Source of the DNA: Bicyclus anynana
Taxonomy: Eukaryota; Arthropoda; Insecta; Lepidoptera; Nymphalidae
DNA: 64,000 bases
Assembly (NCBI RefSeq): GCF_947172395.1
Contig: NC_069086.1
Location: 13,672,501-13,736,500, forward strand
Direction of reading: 5' to 3'
Of this stretch, positions 61,705-64,000 are shown one piece after another. Both the position numbers and the translations under genes were made by a program. How positions within the stretch are numbered: the stretch's first letter is position 1; every line of letters begins with the position of its first letter. Under the pieces are notes generated by a model that ran no database searches, was not told where the DNA came from, and saw nothing but the letters and a program-made list of their open reading frames with translations.

Positions 61705-62240
61705 TATAGATTACGATTCGAACCCCACTCGGAACATCATCATCGGACCTCGTGATCCGATGCAACATAGACTGGACTAACGAGATATTTAACCAATCTG
61801 ATTTCATCACGTTTCATCCCAATAATCAGCTCCGCTCCGCTTGTTTCCGCTTCAGTGGAAATGCAACGTAGTCTTCACGCGCGCCAAGGCTGCGGTTTTA
61901 CCGAGATTGCGTAGCTGAGTGTACCTACGTATAGCTGACCAGTGACCTCGACACGTAGTCGGTAACGCATTGTGCATTGCTTGTATGAGAAATGTAGGCA
62001 GCGTGTGCCTAAATGATTTTGTAGATAACTACCTATTTACAATGACTCTTCGCTTTAAATATTCCAGACAATGAAGAAAACAATTTTCGTTGGTGTTTAA
62101 TTATTTTATCAATAAGACAAACAAAACGGGTTTTGTATGAAAGTTATCAATAATTTTATGTTCCTTCTACCCTCTCTTTATAAATTTAACAATATCCAAA
62201 AAACAAACAAAGGCCTCTGAAAATTGCCTATAAACAGGGT
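61705..62240. other. Intergenic, unassigned
   Basis: Moderately GC-rich at 61790-61990, then AT-rich. No coding frame or named repeat was recognised. Confidence 0.4.
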
Positions 62241-62242
62241 AC

Positions 62243-62597
62243 GATTGATTGTTTTCTCATTCATTTTAATGTAAAACCAAGCATAACTTTTTATTGAGTA
62301 GTTCGATTTTGATATTTTTTATTAATAGAAAGGGTATATTCCTAAAACAGTCCCATATAAATTTCGAAAAACAATTTCAACCATAAGATTAGGAAATTAG
62401 AAGATGATTGATTGTTTTCTCATTAATTGTAATGTAAAACTATGCGTAACTTTTTACTGAGTGGACCGATTTTGATAATTCTTTATTTTTTGTAAAGGGT
62501 ATATTTCGAAGTAGGTCTCATATAGATTTGGGAAAACGATTTCAATCTTAAAGGTGGAAAAGGGGGTACGATTCATTGCCTACCCATTAATTGTACT
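62243..62597 (+). repeat. Tandem repeat, about 163-bp period, 2.2 copies
   Basis: Units start at 62243, 62406 and 62570 with GATTGATTGTTTTCTCATT-type sequence and share AATGTAAAAC, GCGTAACTTTTTACTGAGTG-like and AAAGGGTATATT blocks. AT-rich and non-coding. Confidence 0.7.
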
Positions 62598-62599
62598 AA

Positions 62600-63440
62600 T
62601 GGCACCGGCTTCAAAGTAATCAGTAGATAGGAAATATTGTAATGTTTTCTTCTGCTTATTAGTTTCCTGCATAAGTTTGTGTTTTTGGCGTCGTTAGTGT
62701 TTTATTTTTAGTTATCTATTATATAAATAGCATAAATATTGTTCAAATAATATCAAGAAACCAAGTGGAAAAAAAAACATCAAAATCGGAGCTATTTCTG
62801 AGCAGGTCCAGGGTAAATGCTCTATTGATTCGCCTATACAACGTGTCCCAAAATTCAACGATAAGCGGGCGCCAAAAGATTGACCTGCTCATGAGCACTT
62901 AAGGAAAAATAATAAAAAAAATATACCTAAATTTTTTTTTTAGTTACAAAATAAATTTTAAAATTCTTTGAAAATTTACACCTTGTATGATATTTTGAAC
63001 TACCGCAGCTACAATTTCTTAAATATGCTTAAGATTTTTTTTGTATCGGAACCTAAGTAGTACTACTATTCACCACAACTCTTAAAAACACCACAATGCC
63101 CGCAGTTTTTACACAAAAAAATATCAAAATATTTTTTTTCCCTCAAATTTTTAAAGATTTTTACTTTCAGTCTACTTTGACTCATGGTCTTGCAAAAAAA
63201 AGTATGAACACCGCTATGGCAAGTTATTTTCAAAGTTGACGCAACTAATCAAGATTTCAAAATAGTATAATACCCTAGGATAACTAGTCGCAAAAAAAAA
63301 ATATGCGTACCATTTGTAAACAAGAACTAAATTTCTAAAATGTTTTTGCTCCTAGAAATCACTTTTACTTTATGCACAAAATGATGTGAGTCATACGTTG
63401 CAATTTCCTAGAATTTTAATGGAATGAACGATAACATTTA
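62600..63440. other. AT-rich flank of the DUF4817 element
   Basis: Contains CAACGTGTCCCAAAATTCAA (62839), a wording often seen at the edges of insect DNA elements, then long A and T runs. It may be the left part of the element whose ORF starts at 63759, but its left end was not located. Confidence 0.35.
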
Positions 63441-63446
63441 AAAATA

Positions 63447-63470
63447 AGAGAGAGAGAGAGAGAGAGAAAG
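63447..63470 (+). repeat. (AG)n microsatellite
   Basis: About eleven AG units, just upstream of the DUF4817 ORF. Confidence 0.85.
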
Positions 63471-63758
63471 ATAGCGATAAGTATACGTTAGAGAGGGATA
63501 GACAGATGTTCTTTGTTGAATGACAATGATGCAGGTAAAGAAAATCCTGTTCCCAGCAAGTCAGTACGCTCTGCTCCTTTGTTTACTGCGCAACTTTCCG
63601 TATTCAATTGACGTGGCTCTCGTACTAACGACTTTTGGCTTTGCATTTTGGACTGGACTTAAGTGATCTGCAAACTGAACTGACCTGGCATTATTTTGGA
63701 CTGTGCCTGTGTTTTGTGAATTGGACTTTTGGTGTATTTTGGACTGTTTAGCGTTATC

Positions 63759-64000
63759 ATGCCGCAACCATACACGCCGATGGAATACGCTAACATGCAT
63801 CTCATTTATGGAGAATGTCGGTGCAATGCTAACGCTGCTAGCAGATTGTATCGAGAAAGGTACCCAAACGCTCAAAGATATCCAGATTATCGGGTATTTA
63901 TGAATGTGCATCAAGCGTTTTCGGAGGGTCGTTTGCCGTCAGCTAGAAGAAACGCTGGAAGACCTAGATCGGAATGCGATGAAGAAGTTCTCAATGAAAT
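63759..64000 (+). mobile_element. Start of a transposon-type ORF with DUF4817-like helix-turn-helix (cut by window end)
   Basis: Open from ATG 63759 to the last base (80 codons and more). It begins MPQPYTPMEYANMHLIYGEC and contains NAASRLYRERYPNAQRYPDY and a GRPRS hinge. This is the layout of the DUF4817 helix-turn-helix found at the N-terminus of insect transposon proteins: a helix with Y-G-x-C, then A-x-x-Y-x-x-R-Y-P-x-R, then G-R-P. The rest, including any nuclease, lies beyond 64000. The upstream 300 bases hold an (AG)n run and TTTTGGACTG repeats that may be its 5' UTR. Confidence 0.62.

Noticed and set aside
63561..63914. 117-codon open frame on the minus strand at the right edge
   Set aside because: Overlaps the DUF4817 reading frame of the opposite strand, which has recognisable motifs and stays open to the end. 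The minus frame shows nothing recognisable.
1..64000. CRISPR array, rRNA, operon or prokaryotic origin
   Set aside because: No regular repeat-spacer pattern and no rRNA signature. Both genes have eukaryotic introns, so prokaryotic features are not expected.

Overview
The window looks like nuclear DNA from a moth or butterfly (Lepidoptera). It holds two intron-rich, insect-type protein genes with GT/AG splicing. Their introns and flanks are AT-rich and packed with short repeats of kinds I remember from lepidopteran genomes: tRNA-headed SINEs, MITEs, RTE-type 3' tails and the AACCGACTTC element. The order is inferred from gene sequence and repeat style; no database was searched.

Positions 1-36379, minus strand: one gene for classical dynamin (Drosophila shibire), the GTPase that cuts endocytic vesicles free. 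Fifteen coding exons join in frame with canonical GT/AG junctions. A possible 10-base last exon lies at 195-204. The GTPase, stalk, PH, GED and proline-rich parts can all be read. The most notable feature of the window is that the first coding exon, which carries the P-loop, is present twice about 0.95 kb apart (1A at 36216-36379, 1B at 35264-35427). Both are intact, have the same length and phase, and keep a donor site. They differ at about 24 synonymous codons but only 6 amino acids, which suggests an old, selectively maintained pair of alternative first exons.

Positions 36380-39053: divergent intergenic region holding the putative promoters of both genes and one RTE-like repeat.

Positions 39054-53764, plus strand: a 13-exon gene for a 2059-residue PRRC2/BAT2 family protein (Drosophila nocte), with a BAT2-like N-terminus, a long arginine-aspartate mixed-charge tract, a 3.2-kb central exon and Pro/Gln/His-rich C-terminal exons. 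Intron 7 carries a recent antisense LINE insertion with a 12-bp target-site duplication.

Positions 53765-64000: no host gene seen. This stretch holds SINEs, an RTE reverse-transcriptase remnant, a 163-bp tandem repeat, and, running off the right edge, the start of an open transposon-type ORF with a DUF4817-like helix-turn-helix.

The two host genes are not obviously linked in function. Dynamin acts in membrane fission and PRRC2 proteins in RNA/translation biology, and they simply sit head to head.
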